Positions 34,219 to 44,175 of a stretch of 64,000 nucleotides of DNA are shown here, piece after piece (position 1 is the first letter of the stretch; the number at the start of each line of letters is the position of its first letter). A program made the translations under genes and the position numbers. The DNA is from Muricoccus pecuniae (GTDB taxonomy: Bacteria > Pseudomonadota > Alphaproteobacteria > Acetobacterales > Acetobacteraceae): NCBI RefSeq assembly GCF_014199205.1, contig NZ_JACIJD010000012.1, forward strand, positions 1 to 64,000. Reading direction: 5' to 3'. The notes below the pieces were generated by a model. That model searched no databases and was not told where the DNA came from. It saw only the letters and a program-made list of their open reading frames with translations.

Positions 34219-34920
34219 ATGACCGCGGCCCCGCCCTCCCTTTCCCGCCGCGGCCGGGCGTTGGGCGGCGGGCGACGTTCCCTCATCGCCCTGCTCTCAT
34301 CGGCCTCCCTCGCGCGGCCCGCCCGCGCCCTCGATGCCGCTCCGCTGACCCCGGACCTGCCCGCCGGCGCCGCCTTGCTCGACCGGATACGCCGGGGCGG
34401 CACGGTCCTGTTCATCCGGCACGCCGACACGGCCGGGGAGCCCTGCGACCGGAGCTTCGTCATCGGCGATCGCGCGGGGCAGCGGAACATCTCGCCCGCC
34501 GGGCGGGCGCAGGCCGCCGAACTCGGGCGCCGTATCGCGGCCCTCGGCATCCCGCTCATGAAGCCGGTCCTCGCCAGCCCGGTCTTTCGCGGGCGGGACA
34601 CGGCCGAACTCGCCTTCGGAGCCGCGGAGGTGACGGTCACCGATGGGCTGATGGCCGATGACTATGCCGGCCCCCGCCTCTCCTGGGTGCTGGCGGAGCA
34701 CCGGCGCCTGCTATCCGAGCCGGTTCCGGCAGGGACGAACCGCGTCCTCGTCGGGCATCGCGGCCCCGTGCAGATCCTTCTGGGGGAGCCCGTGGCGGGC
34801 ACGCGGCTGCCGGAAGCCGGGATCTTCGTGGCCGAGCCGGATCCGGGCCGTGGGTTCCGGGAACTGGGCATTCTGGCGCTGGTGCCGCCGCTGAACGGCG
34901 GGAATCCGTCCTGCCGCTGA
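34219..34920 (+). CDS. Histidine phosphatase superfamily protein, exported
   Basis: This 233-aa protein has an N-terminal leader with twin arginines and a short hydrophobic stretch (GGGRRSLIALLSSASLARPARA), so export is likely. The phosphatase core shows the catalytic LFIRHADT (usually RHGxT/E), SPAGRAQAAELGRRIAAL, the arginine in ASPVFRGRDTAELAFG and the second histidine in VLVGHRGPVQ. The substrate is unknown. It follows the LOV kinase by 4 bases and is probably translated with it. Histidine phosphatases of this class act on small phosphate esters and do not normally reverse kinase phosphohistidine. Confidence 0.8.
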   Translation: MTAAPPSLSRRGRALGGGRRSLIALLSSASLARPARALDAAPLTPDLPAGAALLDRIRRGGTVLFIRHADTAGEPCDRSFVIGDRAGQRNISPAGRAQAAELGRRIAALGIPLMKPVLASPVFRGRDTAELAFGAAEVTVTDGLMADDYAGPRLSWVLAEHRRLLSEPVPAGTNRVLVGHRGPVQILLGEPVAGTRLPEAGIFVAEPDPGRGFRELGILALVPPLNGGNPSCR

Positions 34921-35130
34921 CGGCCAGACGGCTTCTCTCAGCTAGGCTCGCCCCCTCGGATCGCCCCTTCCCCGCTCCTTTTCGGCCGAGCTCCACCCAG
35001 GGCGCAGGTTTTCCCCAAGCTGGATCATGAACCGCCCCGGCGCCCTCCCGAGGTAGGGGACGGCTTGCTCCGGGGACGATTTTCAGCGACCAACCGCCAG
35101 CCGGTCCACCTTTCCAGGAGCGAACGAACC

Positions 35131-36648
35131 ATGACGACGATCTGGATCGATGTGGAAGATCTGTTCGACTACGCGCGGGTCAACCCCCGGCCGAGCGGCA
35201 TCCAGCGGGTCGAATACGAGATCTGCCGCTGCCTTGTCCGCTCCGCGGGTGTGGAGCGCGTGAAATTCCTGCGGCACGGCCCGGGCGGCACCTCCTTCCA
35301 GGCCGTGCCCTGGACCGAGGTCGACACCCTGTTCACCGGCCTCAGCACACCCGCTCCCACGACGGAGGAGGAGGCGGCGAACGATCCGGCCCCCGCGACG
35401 GGAACCCTCACGCCTTCCGTCCCCGACCTGATCCCGCCGCCCCCCCGCCGCCGCCTGCGCCGCCGCTTCCTGAGCTGGGCCGCGCGCCGCGTGCCTGGTC
35501 ATTTGCGGGAACCCCTCGGCACTGCCTTCCTGCACCAAGTCAACGCAATCCACACTGCGATGCATGCCGGGCGGATCGCATGGGAAGCGGCCTTCCCTCG
35601 CCGCCCCGCGCCCTTGCCCCAGGTGGAGGCCGCTTCCCCACCGGCCTCGGAGGAGGCCATCCCCACTCCGGGCCGAAAGGCACCGGTGGTGGCGGAGCCG
35701 CTGCCGCAGTCTTTCGATGCCCGGACCGGCGACATCCTCCTCGTTCTCGGCTCACCCTGGTTCCATCGGGACTACGCCTCGCTCATCCAGGCCGTGAAGG
35801 CCGAGAAGGGCCTGCGCTTCGGTGTGCTGATCTACGACATCATCCCGCTGCGCCGCCCGGAATGGTGCGACCACACCCTGATCCAGCTCTTCGAGGGCTG
35901 GCTGAGCACGGTGCTGCCGCATGCGGACGCGCTGATGGCCATTTCCCAGGCCAGTGCGGACGACCTCGCGGCCTATGCGAAGGAGAAGGGCTGGCCGCTC
36001 CAGGCGAGGCCCGTCGCCATCCCGATGGGCACGGGCTTCGGCGCCCCCGCCCCCGCCATCCGCCTGCCCGGGCGGGAGTATCCGGAACCCGGCAGCTACG
36101 CGCTGATCGTCTCCACCATCGAGGCTCGCAAGAACCACATCCTTCTCTTCCGCGTCTGGCGCCGGATGCTGGAGGAGATGCCGCGGGATAAGGTTCCCAC
36201 CCTCGTCTTCGCCGGGCGCGTGGGCTGGATGGTCGCCGACCTGATGCAGCAGCTGCGGAACGCCCACTACCTCGACGGCAAGCTCGTCCTCTTCCAGGAC
36301 CCGACGGATGGCGAGCTGACCACCCTCTACCAGGGCGCGCAGTTCACCCTCTTCCCCTCCTTCTACGAGGGCTGGGGCCTGCCGGTGACGGAGAGCCTCG
36401 CCTTCGGCAAGCCCGCCATCATCTCCAACACCACCTCCCTCCCCGAGGCCGGCGGCGCGCTGGCCCGCTACTTCGATCCGGAGAGCACCACCGAGGCTTA
36501 TCACGTGATCCGCGAGGTGGTGGAGGACCCGGAGGGGCTGCGGAACTGGCAGGCGAGGGTGGCGCGCGACTTCCGCCCCGTCGCCTGGGACGAGGCGGCA
36601 CGGGCCGTCCTCCGCGCGCTGGAGGAGCCGGCGGTCACCCCGGCCTGA
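35131..36648 (+). CDS. Glycosyltransferase family 4-like protein
   Basis: This 505-aa cytoplasmic enzyme starts at ATG 35131 after CCAGGAG. The N-terminal half includes IWIDVEDLFDYARVNPRPSGIQRVEYEI and a proline-rich linker (residues about 75-125). The C-terminal half is a GT-B domain: IVSTIEARKNHILLFRVWRRM, VFAGRVGWM, LYQGAQFTLFPSFYEGWGLPVTESLAFG with the family E-x7-E motif, and SNTTSLPEAGG. It transfers a sugar from a nucleotide donor, presumably in surface-polysaccharide synthesis. It is isolated, with no other polysaccharide gene nearby. A perfect hairpin overlaps its stop. Confidence 0.88.
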   Translation: MTTIWIDVEDLFDYARVNPRPSGIQRVEYEICRCLVRSAGVERVKFLRHGPGGTSFQAVPWTEVDTLFTGLSTPAPTTEEEAANDPAPATGTLTPSVPDLIPPPPRRRLRRRFLSWAARRVPGHLREPLGTAFLHQVNAIHTAMHAGRIAWEAAFPRRPAPLPQVEAASPPASEEAIPTPGRKAPVVAEPLPQSFDARTGDILLVLGSPWFHRDYASLIQAVKAEKGLRFGVLIYDIIPLRRPEWCDHTLIQLFEGWLSTVLPHADALMAISQASADDLAAYAKEKGWPLQARPVAIPMGTGFGAPAPAIRLPGREYPEPGSYALIVSTIEARKNHILLFRVWRRMLEEMPRDKVPTLVFAGRVGWMVADLMQQLRNAHYLDGKLVLFQDPTDGELTTLYQGAQFTLFPSFYEGWGLPVTESLAFGKPAIISNTTSLPEAGGALARYFDPESTTEAYHVIREVVEDPEGLRNWQARVARDFRPVAWDEAARAVLRALEEPAVTPA

Positions 36649-36664
36649 CCGGGTTCCGGTCAGG
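36644..36664. terminator. Perfect hairpin between convergent genes
   Basis: CCTGACCGG (36644-36652) and CCGGTCAGG (36656-36664) form a 9-bp perfect stem with a GTT loop overlapping the glycosyltransferase stop codon. A further copy of CCTGACCGG lies at 36669-36677. There is no T-run, but the position between two gene ends fits a bidirectional terminator. Confidence 0.6.
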
Positions 36665-36679
36665 CAGGCCTGACCGGCG

Positions 36680-37291
36680 TCAGCGCCAGGCCTCCAGCAA
36701 CTCGTCCGTCGTCACCGTCTCCACCTGCTGGCCGTAGCGCTCTCGGTAGAGGGTGAGCAGCGCGTCATGGGTGTGGTCGGAGGATGAGCAGAGGGCGTCG
36801 GTCGGCACGACCACGCGGTAGCCCAGGTCCACCGCGCCCAGCACGGCGCCGAGAACGCAGACATCCGTCTCCGCGCCGGTGATAATCAGCGTGTCCACGC
36901 CGCGCCCCTTCAGCAGCGCGTGCAGCTCCGGCTGCACCCAGGGCGAGTAGACCTTCTTGTCCAGCACCGTCGCGGGCGGCACGAAACGCGCGAGCGATGG
37001 GATGAGCTCCATCATGGAGGGCGGCAGCGCCTCCTGCGTCATGCTCTTCCAGCGCTCCCAGTAGTGGCGCCAGGTGCCCTCGCCCTCCCCTGTACGGGCA
37101 GCGGTGATGAAGCGGGTGAAGACCGTGCGCTCGGGATGGGCGGCGACGATGCGCTCCACCACGGGCAGCACGCGCTTCATCCAGGGCGTGTGCCAGTCCG
37201 TCTTCTCGGCGAAGAGGTTCTGCATGTCGATGCAGAGATGGGCGCAGTTCTCGCCCAGCGGCCCCTGGTAGAGCCCTTTCTCGTCCGGCAT
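36680..37291 (-). CDS. Cysteine hydrolase, isochorismatase family
   Basis: This 203-aa enzyme has the isochorismatase-like triad: Asp in CIDMQNLF (residue about 22), Lys in DKKVYSPW, and Cys in GAETDVCVLGAVLGAVDLGYRVVV. The family hydrolyses amides and vinyl ethers such as isochorismate, nicotinamide, N-carbamoylsarcosine or ureidoacrylate. The substrate cannot be named. It is the last gene in a minus-strand run with an RraA-like aldolase and a sugar-acid dehydratase. Its ribosome site GGGGGGAA sits in one arm of a 12-bp hairpin. Confidence 0.88.
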   Translation of the reverse strand: MPDEKGLYQGPLGENCAHLCIDMQNLFAEKTDWHTPWMKRVLPVVERIVAAHPERTVFTRFITAARTGEGEGTWRHYWERWKSMTQEALPPSMMELIPSLARFVPPATVLDKKVYSPWVQPELHALLKGRGVDTLIITGAETDVCVLGAVLGAVDLGYRVVVPTDALCSSSDHTHDALLTLYRERYGQQVETVTTDELLEAWR

Positions 37292-37294
37292 CGT

Positions 37295-37326
37295 GTTCCC
37301 CCCGGGCTATTGGACCCGGGAGGAAC
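37295..37326 (-). promoter_or_regulatory. Hairpin covering the ribosome site of the cysteine hydrolase gene
   Basis: GTTCCCCCCGGG (37295-37306) pairs with CCCGGGAGGAAC (37315-37326), 11 of 12 bases, over the loop CTATTGGA. On the minus-strand transcript the 3' arm is CCCGGGGGGAAC, which contains the only Shine-Dalgarno (GGGGGGAA) before the ATG at 37291. The hairpin could hold back translation or act as an attenuator after the upstream gene. Confidence 0.55.
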
Positions 37327-37336
37327 GCGCGGGGCA

Positions 37337-37355
37337 GCCGCGGGATTACCGCGGC
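37337..37355 (-). terminator. Hairpin downstream of the RraA-like gene
   Basis: GCCGCGG (37337-37343) and CCGCGGC (37349-37355) pair perfectly over GATTA, 8 bases after the RraA-like stop. It is followed 10 bases later by the larger 37295-37326 hairpin. There is no T-run. Confidence 0.4.
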
Positions 37356-37362
37356 CGCGGGC

Positions 37363-38079
37363 TCAGCGGCCCTTTTCCTTCCGCCAGGCCGCGAAGGCCT
37401 CGAGGTTGGAGGGGTCCGTCGCGGGATAGAGGCCGATGATGGGCTGGCCGCCGCGGACGCGCTCGGTCACGAAGTCCTCATAGGCGGTCATCTCCACCGC
37501 CTCGGCCGCGATCTCGTCGGCCAGATGGGCGGGGATGACGATCACCCCGTCCCCGTCGCCCACGATGACGTCGCCCGGGAAGACCGGCGCATCGCCGCAG
37601 CCGATCGGCACGTTGAGGTCGATCGCGTGGTTCAGCGTCAGGTTCGTGGGCGCCGAGGGACGGGAGTGGTAGGTCGGGATGTCCATCGCCGCGATCTCCA
37701 CCGCGTCGCGGAAGCCGCCATCGGTCACCACGCCGGCGACGCCCCGCACCATCAGCCGGGTGACGAGGATGGAGCCGGCGGAGGCCGCGCGCGCGTCCTT
37801 GCGGCTGTCCATCACCAGCACGGCGCCGGGCGGGCACATCTCCACGCCGCGGCGCTGCGGGTGCTCGGGGTCGCGGAAGACCTCGAGCTTGTTCAGGTCC
37901 TCGCGCGCCGGGATGTAGCGGAGCGTGAAGGCCTCCCCGACCATGCTCTCGCCCCGCACGCGGAGCGGGTGCACGTCCTGGATGAACTGCTGGCGGAAGC
38001 CGCGCTTGTACAGCGCGGTGGCGAGGGTGGCGGTCGAGACGCCCTTCAGCTTCTCGCGCGTCTCGTTGGACAGGGCCAT
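37363..38079 (-). CDS. RraA-like aldolase/regulator family protein
   Basis: This 238-aa protein belongs to the RraA/HMG-aldolase family. It shows VSTATLATALYKRGFR at the N-terminus and GSILVTRLMVRGVAGVVTDGGFRDAVEI, whose DGGxRD motif binds metal and the substrate carboxylate. Despite the historical name, most members act as class II pyruvate aldolases or decarboxylases, not RNase E inhibitors. It starts 10 bases after the stop of an IlvD/Edd-type sugar-acid dehydratase (GAGGAA ribosome site), so splitting the 2-keto-3-deoxy acid produced by that enzyme is a reasonable role. Confidence 0.87.
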   Translation of the reverse strand: MALSNETREKLKGVSTATLATALYKRGFRQQFIQDVHPLRVRGESMVGEAFTLRYIPAREDLNKLEVFRDPEHPQRRGVEMCPPGAVLVMDSRKDARAASAGSILVTRLMVRGVAGVVTDGGFRDAVEIAAMDIPTYHSRPSAPTNLTLNHAIDLNVPIGCGDAPVFPGDVIVGDGDGVIVIPAHLADEIAAEAVEMTAYEDFVTERVRGGQPIIGLYPATDPSNLEAFAAWRKEKGR

Positions 38080-38089
38080 GGATCGTTCC

Positions 38090-39889
<1,800 letters not shown>

Positions 39890-39971
39890 TCTGCCTTCAT
39901 TTCGTTCCGGCGTTTCCCCCTCGGCAGCGATGCGAGGGCGGCGGCGGGGAGGTGGCGGCCCGCCGGAGCGC

Positions 39972-40960
39972 CTAATCGATGCTGATATTCGCGCGCTTGG
40001 CAACGTCGCCCCAGCGCTTCGTCTCCGCTTCCACGAAGGCGCGGAACTCCTCGGGCGTGCTGCCGACGGGGGTGATGCCGAGTTCGCGGAAGCGCTGCGC
40101 GACGGCGGGCGCGGCCAGGGCCGCCGCCGCCTCGCGCTGCAGGCGCTGCACCACCGGCGCGGGCGTGCGGGCGGGGGCGAAGAGGCCGTGCCAGGAGAGG
40201 CTCTCGAAGCCGGGCACCGTCTCCGCGATGGCGGGGATGTCCGGCGCGGCCTCCGCGCGACCCTGCGAGGTGACGCCGAGGATGCGGATCTTGCCCTCGC
40301 GGGCGAGCGGCCAGACGGAGGAGAAGTTGTCGAAGGCGATGGACAACTCGCCCGAGAGCAGGGCCGTGGTGACCTGCCCGCTGCCGCGATAGGGCACGTG
40401 CTCCATCTCCGTGCCCGTGAGCTGGCCGAAGAGCGCGCCCGCGAGATGGACCGAGGTGCCGACGCCTGACGTGCCGTAGGCGAGGTCGCGCGCCGGGCGG
40501 GAGCGGAGGAGTGCGATCAGCTCGGGGATGTTCTTCGCCGGGAAGTTCGTGGCCACGGCCAGGGCGTTGGGCTGGGTGGCGAGCTGCGTGACGGGGGCGA
40601 AGTCCCGCAGGTTGTCATAGGGGATGCGCGGGTAGATCGACGGATTGATCGCGTGGCTGCTGATCGTGCCCAGGCAGACCGTGTTGCCGTCGGCGGGCGC
40701 GCGGGCGCGCGGGCGCAGGCCTCCGAGCCGATATTGCCGCCGGCGCCGGGGCGGCTCTCCACCACGAAGGCCTGGCCGAGCGCCTTGCCCATCTCAATGC
40801 TGACCAGCCGCGCGACCGTGTCCGAGGTGCCGGCGGAGAAGGGCACGATCAGGCGGATTGGCTGGCTGGGCCAGGAGGGGGCCGTGCCCTGGGCGAGGGC
40901 GGGCAGCGCGGCCGCCGACAGAAGGGCCGAGAGCGCGGCGCGGCGATGGAGAAGGTGCAT
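39972..40960 (-). pseudogene. Tripartite tricarboxylate transporter substrate-binding protein (Bug/TctC), frameshifted
   Basis: The protein starts at 40960 with MHLLHRRAALSALLSAAALP, a signal peptide, followed by SQPIRLIVPFSAGTSDTVAR, typical of Bug proteins. After GGNIGSEA the frame breaks. The other frame then gives NTVCLGTISSHAINPSIYPR, YDNLRDFAP and ATNFPAKNIPELIALLRSRP, running to the stop at 39972 through AYGTSGVGTSVHLAGALF and FRELGITPVGSTPEEFRAF. The break falls exactly in a tandem 8-bp repeat (40694-40717); losing one unit restores the frame. Intact, it would be about 327 aa and feed a sugar acid or carboxylate to an uptake system. The matching membrane subunits are not in the window. 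Confidence 0.85.
40694..40717. repeat. Tandem 8-bp repeat causing a frameshift in the Bug/TctC gene
   Basis: The plus strand reads CGGGCGCG, CGGGCGCG, CGGGCGCA (40694-40701, 40702-40709, 40710-40717). Eight is not a multiple of three. With two units the minus-strand reading frame continues as CARAPADGNTVCLG, matching the family; with three it does not. Confidence 0.85.
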
Positions 40961-41008
40961 GGCGGAAGTCCCTCTTGGCGCGGCTTCGCCGCTCTCGTTC
41001 TCTCCCCA

Positions 41009-41026
41009 CATCTGATATATGAGATG
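41009..41026. promoter_or_regulatory. Palindromic operator candidate for the GntR/FCD regulator
   Basis: CATCTGATATATGAGATG is symmetric at 16 of 18 positions (CATCT-N-ATATAT-N-AGATG). It lies 49 bases before the Bug/TctC start on one side and 60 bases before the GntR start on the other. FCD-type GntR regulators bind short palindromes with AT-rich centres in such places. Confidence 0.65.
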
Positions 41027-41085
41027 CGAGCTGAGTCAAGCCGCGCTGTCGGCACTCGCCCGTGGCTGCTAGGAAAGGAGGAAGG

Positions 41086-41832
41086 ATGAACTCGCTGCGC
41101 TCCTCCGACCGGGCCCCTGCGGCGCCGGGTGCCGTCCTGGCGGATACCGGGCTCGACGGGCTGGCCCCGCTCGGGCGCCGGAAGTCGGCCGCCGAATTCG
41201 CCTATGAGCAGTTGCGCGAGGCCGTGATCTCCCTCTCCCTCCCGCCGGGCACGGTGCTGGCACGCGGGGCCATCGCGCAGCGGCTGGGCCTGAGCCAGAC
41301 CCCCGTGCGGGAGGCGCTGATCCGCCTGCAGGAGGAACGGCTGGTCGAGGTGGTGCCGCACTCGGCCACCCGCGTCTCGCGGATCGACCTCGCGAATGCG
41401 CGGGAGGCGCATTTCCTCAGGCTCTCGATCGAGCTGGAGATCGTGCGGCAGCTTGCGCAGACCCCCGCCCCCTCCCTGGCTGGCGTGCTGCGGGAGGGGA
41501 TCGCGCGGATGCGGGCGGCGCTCGCCACGGAGGACCATGCGGGGGTCGCCGGGGCGGATGAGGCCTTCCACGCCGCGCTCTACCTGGCCGCCGGCGTGCC
41601 GGGGCTGCGGGACCTCGTCCATGGCTGGAGCGGCCATCTGGACCGGCTGCGACGGCTGCACCTGCCCTCGCCGGGCAAGGCCGAGGCGATCCTGGCCGAC
41701 CACGAGGCCCTGGCGGGTGCGATCCTGGCCGGCGACGCGGCGCGGGCGGAGGCGCGGCTGCGGCAGCACCTCGCCGGAACCTTCGCCGAGGCTGAGGGGC
41801 TGCGCGCGGCCTCCCCGGCTTATTTCAGCTAG
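41086..41832 (+). CDS. GntR-family regulator with FCD domain
   Basis: This 248-aa regulator has an N-terminal winged helix (residues about 35-100): SAAEFAYEQLREAVISLSL, PPGTVLARGAIAQRLGLSQTP and VREALIRLQEERLVEVVPH. An all-helical FCD ligand-binding domain follows, with metal/ligand residues around DEAFHAALYLAAG and LADHEALAGAILAGDAARAE. AAAGGAGGAAGG precedes the ATG at 41086, a very strong ribosome site. It is divergent from the Bug/TctC-dehydratase-RraA operon and likely represses it until a sugar acid binds. Confidence 0.92.
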   Translation: MNSLRSSDRAPAAPGAVLADTGLDGLAPLGRRKSAAEFAYEQLREAVISLSLPPGTVLARGAIAQRLGLSQTPVREALIRLQEERLVEVVPHSATRVSRIDLANAREAHFLRLSIELEIVRQLAQTPAPSLAGVLREGIARMRAALATEDHAGVAGADEAFHAALYLAAGVPGLRDLVHGWSGHLDRLRRLHLPSPGKAEAILADHEALAGAILAGDAARAEARLRQHLAGTFAEAEGLRAASPAYFS

Positions 41833-41908
41833 GGCCACCTGTTGGTTGCCCCGGGGCTGGCGGCCTGTTTCCCTGTCCGGCGGATTCGCAGAGGGGATTG
41901 CAGGGGGA

Positions 41909-43201
41909 ATGGACCGGCTCTTCAGGCTTGCCGAGAACGGCACGACGCCGCGCACCGAACTGGTCGCCGGCCTCACCACCTTCCTGACGATGGCCTACAT
42001 CATCGTCATCAACCCGCAGATCATGGCGGCCGCCGGGATCGATGCGGGCGCGGCCTTCGTCGCCACCTGCCTCGCCGCCGCCATCGGCTGCGCGCTGATG
42101 GCCTTCCTCGCGAACTATCCCATCGCCCTCGCCCCGGGGATGGGGCTGAACGCCTATTTCGCCTTCGCCGTGGTGGGCGGCATGGGCGTGTCCTGGCAGG
42201 TGGCGCTGGGCGCCGTCTTCCTGTCGGGCATCATCTTCTTCCTCGTCTCCCTCGCAGGGTTCCGGGAATGGCTGATCAACGGCATCCCCATCTCCCTCAA
42301 GCTCGGCATCGCGGCGGGGATCGGCTTCTTCCTCGGGCTGATCGGGCTGAAGAACCTCGGCCTCGTCGTCGCGCATCCCGCCACCCTCGTCGGCATGGGC
42401 AGGATCGGCTCGGCCCCGGTGCTGATCGGCTGCGCGGGCTTCGTGCTCATCGCCGGGCTGGTCGCGCGGCGCGTCCCGGGGGCGATCGTGATCGGCATCC
42501 TCCTCACGGCGCTGGCGGGCATCCCCTTCGGGCTCACGAACTTCAACGGGATCGTCTCCGCCCCGCCCTCCCTCGCTCCCACCTTCCTGCAGATGGACCT
42601 GGCGGGCGCGGTCTCGCTCGGCCTCGCGGGCATCGTCTTCACCTTCTTCATGGTAGACCTGCTGGACAATGCCGGCACGCTGATCGCGACCACCCATCGC
42701 GCGGGGCTGATGCGGCCGGATGGCACGGTGCCGCGGCTGGGCCGCGCGCTGATGGCCGATAGCGGCGGGGCGATGATCGGCGCCGTGCTCGGCACCTCCA
42801 CCACGGTGAGCTACATCGAGAGCGCGGCGGGCATCCAGGCCGGCGGGCGCACGGGGCTGACGGCGCTGACGGTGGGCATACTATTCCTCCTCGCCCTCTT
42901 CCTGGCGCCGCTGGCGACCGCCATCCCGGCCTTCGCCACCGCCCCCGCCCTCGTCTTCGTCGCCTGCCTCATGGCGCACTCGCTGCGCGACCTCGCCTGG
43001 GACGAGCCGACGGAGTACCTACCGGCCATCCTCGGCGCGATCGCGATGCCCTTCACCTTCTCCATCGCAACGGGCATCGGCATCGCCTTCATCGCCTATG
43101 CCCTTATCAAGCTGGTCGCCGGGCGGGCGGGCGACGTGCACGGCGCCGTGTGGCTCATCGCGGCGCTCTCCGCGGCGAAGTTCGCCCTCAGCGGCGGCTG
43201 A
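41909..43201 (+). CDS. NCS2-family (AzgA-type) purine permease
   Basis: This 430-aa inner-membrane protein has 12-14 hydrophobic segments. It begins ENGTTPRTELVAGLTTFLTMAYIIVINPQIM, the AzgA-type N-terminus, and contains ALAPGMGLNAYFAFAVV, FFMVDLLDNAGTLIATTHRAGL and GTSTTVSYIESAAGIQAGGRTGLTAL. It imports adenine, guanine or hypoxanthine with protons. The ATG at 41909 follows CAGGGGGA. It lies 76 bases after the GntR regulator on the same strand but has its own ribosome site; a shared role is not evident. Confidence 0.93.
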   Translation: MDRLFRLAENGTTPRTELVAGLTTFLTMAYIIVINPQIMAAAGIDAGAAFVATCLAAAIGCALMAFLANYPIALAPGMGLNAYFAFAVVGGMGVSWQVALGAVFLSGIIFFLVSLAGFREWLINGIPISLKLGIAAGIGFFLGLIGLKNLGLVVAHPATLVGMGRIGSAPVLIGCAGFVLIAGLVARRVPGAIVIGILLTALAGIPFGLTNFNGIVSAPPSLAPTFLQMDLAGAVSLGLAGIVFTFFMVDLLDNAGTLIATTHRAGLMRPDGTVPRLGRALMADSGGAMIGAVLGTSTTVSYIESAAGIQAGGRTGLTALTVGILFLLALFLAPLATAIPAFATAPALVFVACLMAHSLRDLAWDEPTEYLPAILGAIAMPFTFSIATGIGIAFIAYALIKLVAGRAGDVHGAVWLIAALSAAKFALSGG

Positions 43202-43314
43202 AGGCGCGGGCGGGGCGGCAGATGTCCCCCTGCCAAGGGCGCCGGCGGAAATCGCCGGGGTCCCGCCCGTCCTCCTCCTGGCGCTGCCGGGCTGACCAAG
43301 GCTACAGCGCAGAG

Positions 43315-44163
43315 ATGCGCCGCCCGAAGCCCCGCCCCACCCTCCTCCTCACGGCGCTCCTGGCCGCGGCCGCACCTGCCTCGGCGCAGGACGAGCCGAT
43401 GGAGATGGCCGACGCCCCCTTCGAGATCTCCGGCCCTGCCGCCGCGGCGCCCGGCTCGGCGGGGATCGGTTTCGTCGGGGTCTACGAGCGTGCCCGGCGC
43501 GGAAGGGTGCGCAGCACCGGAGCGGGCGAGACCGAGCTCAAATTCGGCGTCGCGCCCCAGCTGGAGCTTCAGATCGGCGGGAGCGGCGCCTATGGCGCGC
43601 TGGAGACGCGGCGCCGGCTCGGCAACGCGCCCGGGCTGGAGGAGGAGACAGGTGCGACGGGTAGCGACGAGCGCGCGCGTTGGGGCGGCACGACGCGCAT
43701 CGGAGCCCTCTACCAGATCTCGGAGGAGGGGGACGCTGCCCCCGCGATCGGCGCGCTCGGGCGGCTGAGGACGCTGTACGGCCCAGGGCGCAAGGGCTAC
43801 GAGGCCGAGGGCCTGTTGCTGCTCGGCAAGACGTTCCGCGGCTTCCGGGATCTTCCTTTCGGGGCCTACGCGAATCTCGGCTGGACGACGCGCATCGATC
43901 CGCAACCGGGGGAACGCACGAACCGATCTCTCCTCAACGCCGCCCTGGCCCAGGCGGTGAGCCCGGATACGGCGCTGGTCGTCGCCTATAGCCGCTCGCG
44001 GCAGGAGCGGGACGAGCGCGACTTCAGCCTGCTCCAGGCCGGGGTCCGGCACAGGCTGGCCGGCGGGCGCGCCGTGATCGGGCTGGCCGCGGGCACGGGG
44101 CTGAGCCGGGACACCCCGCGCTTCCAGGTCGCCCTCGCCCTGCAATGGGTGTTGTGGGAGTAG
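43315..44163 (+). CDS. Putative outer-membrane beta-barrel protein
   Basis: This 282-aa protein has a Sec signal peptide (RPTLLLTALLAAAAPASAQ, cleaved after residue about 25). The mature region consists of alternating polar/apolar strands such as ELKFGVAPQLELQIGGSGAYG, WGGTTRIGALYQI, YEAEGLLLLGKTF and FQVALALQWVLWE, ending in an aromatic-plus-charged tail, as in outer-membrane barrels. It resembles the MetA-pathway-of-phenol-degradation/transporter-like barrels in layout, but I cannot assign a substrate. The ATG at 43315 has only a weak ribosome site. Confidence 0.65.
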   Translation: MRRPKPRPTLLLTALLAAAAPASAQDEPMEMADAPFEISGPAAAAPGSAGIGFVGVYERARRGRVRSTGAGETELKFGVAPQLELQIGGSGAYGALETRRRLGNAPGLEEETGATGSDERARWGGTTRIGALYQISEEGDAAPAIGALGRLRTLYGPGRKGYEAEGLLLLGKTFRGFRDLPFGAYANLGWTTRIDPQPGERTNRSLLNAALAQAVSPDTALVVAYSRSRQERDERDFSLLQAGVRHRLAGGRAVIGLAAGTGLSRDTPRFQVALALQWVLWE

Positions 44164-44170
44164 CGCTCCC
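44156..44170. terminator. Short hairpin between convergent genes
   Basis: GGGAG (44156-44160) and CTCCC (44166-44170) pair over TAGCG, which includes the stop codon of the barrel protein. The stem is only 5 bp, so its role is uncertain. Confidence 0.3.
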
Positions 44171-44175
44171 TCCCC

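Noticed and set aside
34219-34920. Histidine phosphatase as a dedicated phosphohistidine phosphatase for the LOV kinase
   Set aside because: The predicted export leader would place it outside the cytoplasm, and the family acts on small phosphate esters; adjacency alone is not enough.
36644-36677. Repeated CCTGACCGG units as the start of a CRISPR or REP array
   Set aside because: Only three short copies occur, two of them forming one hairpin; there are no spacers or cas genes.
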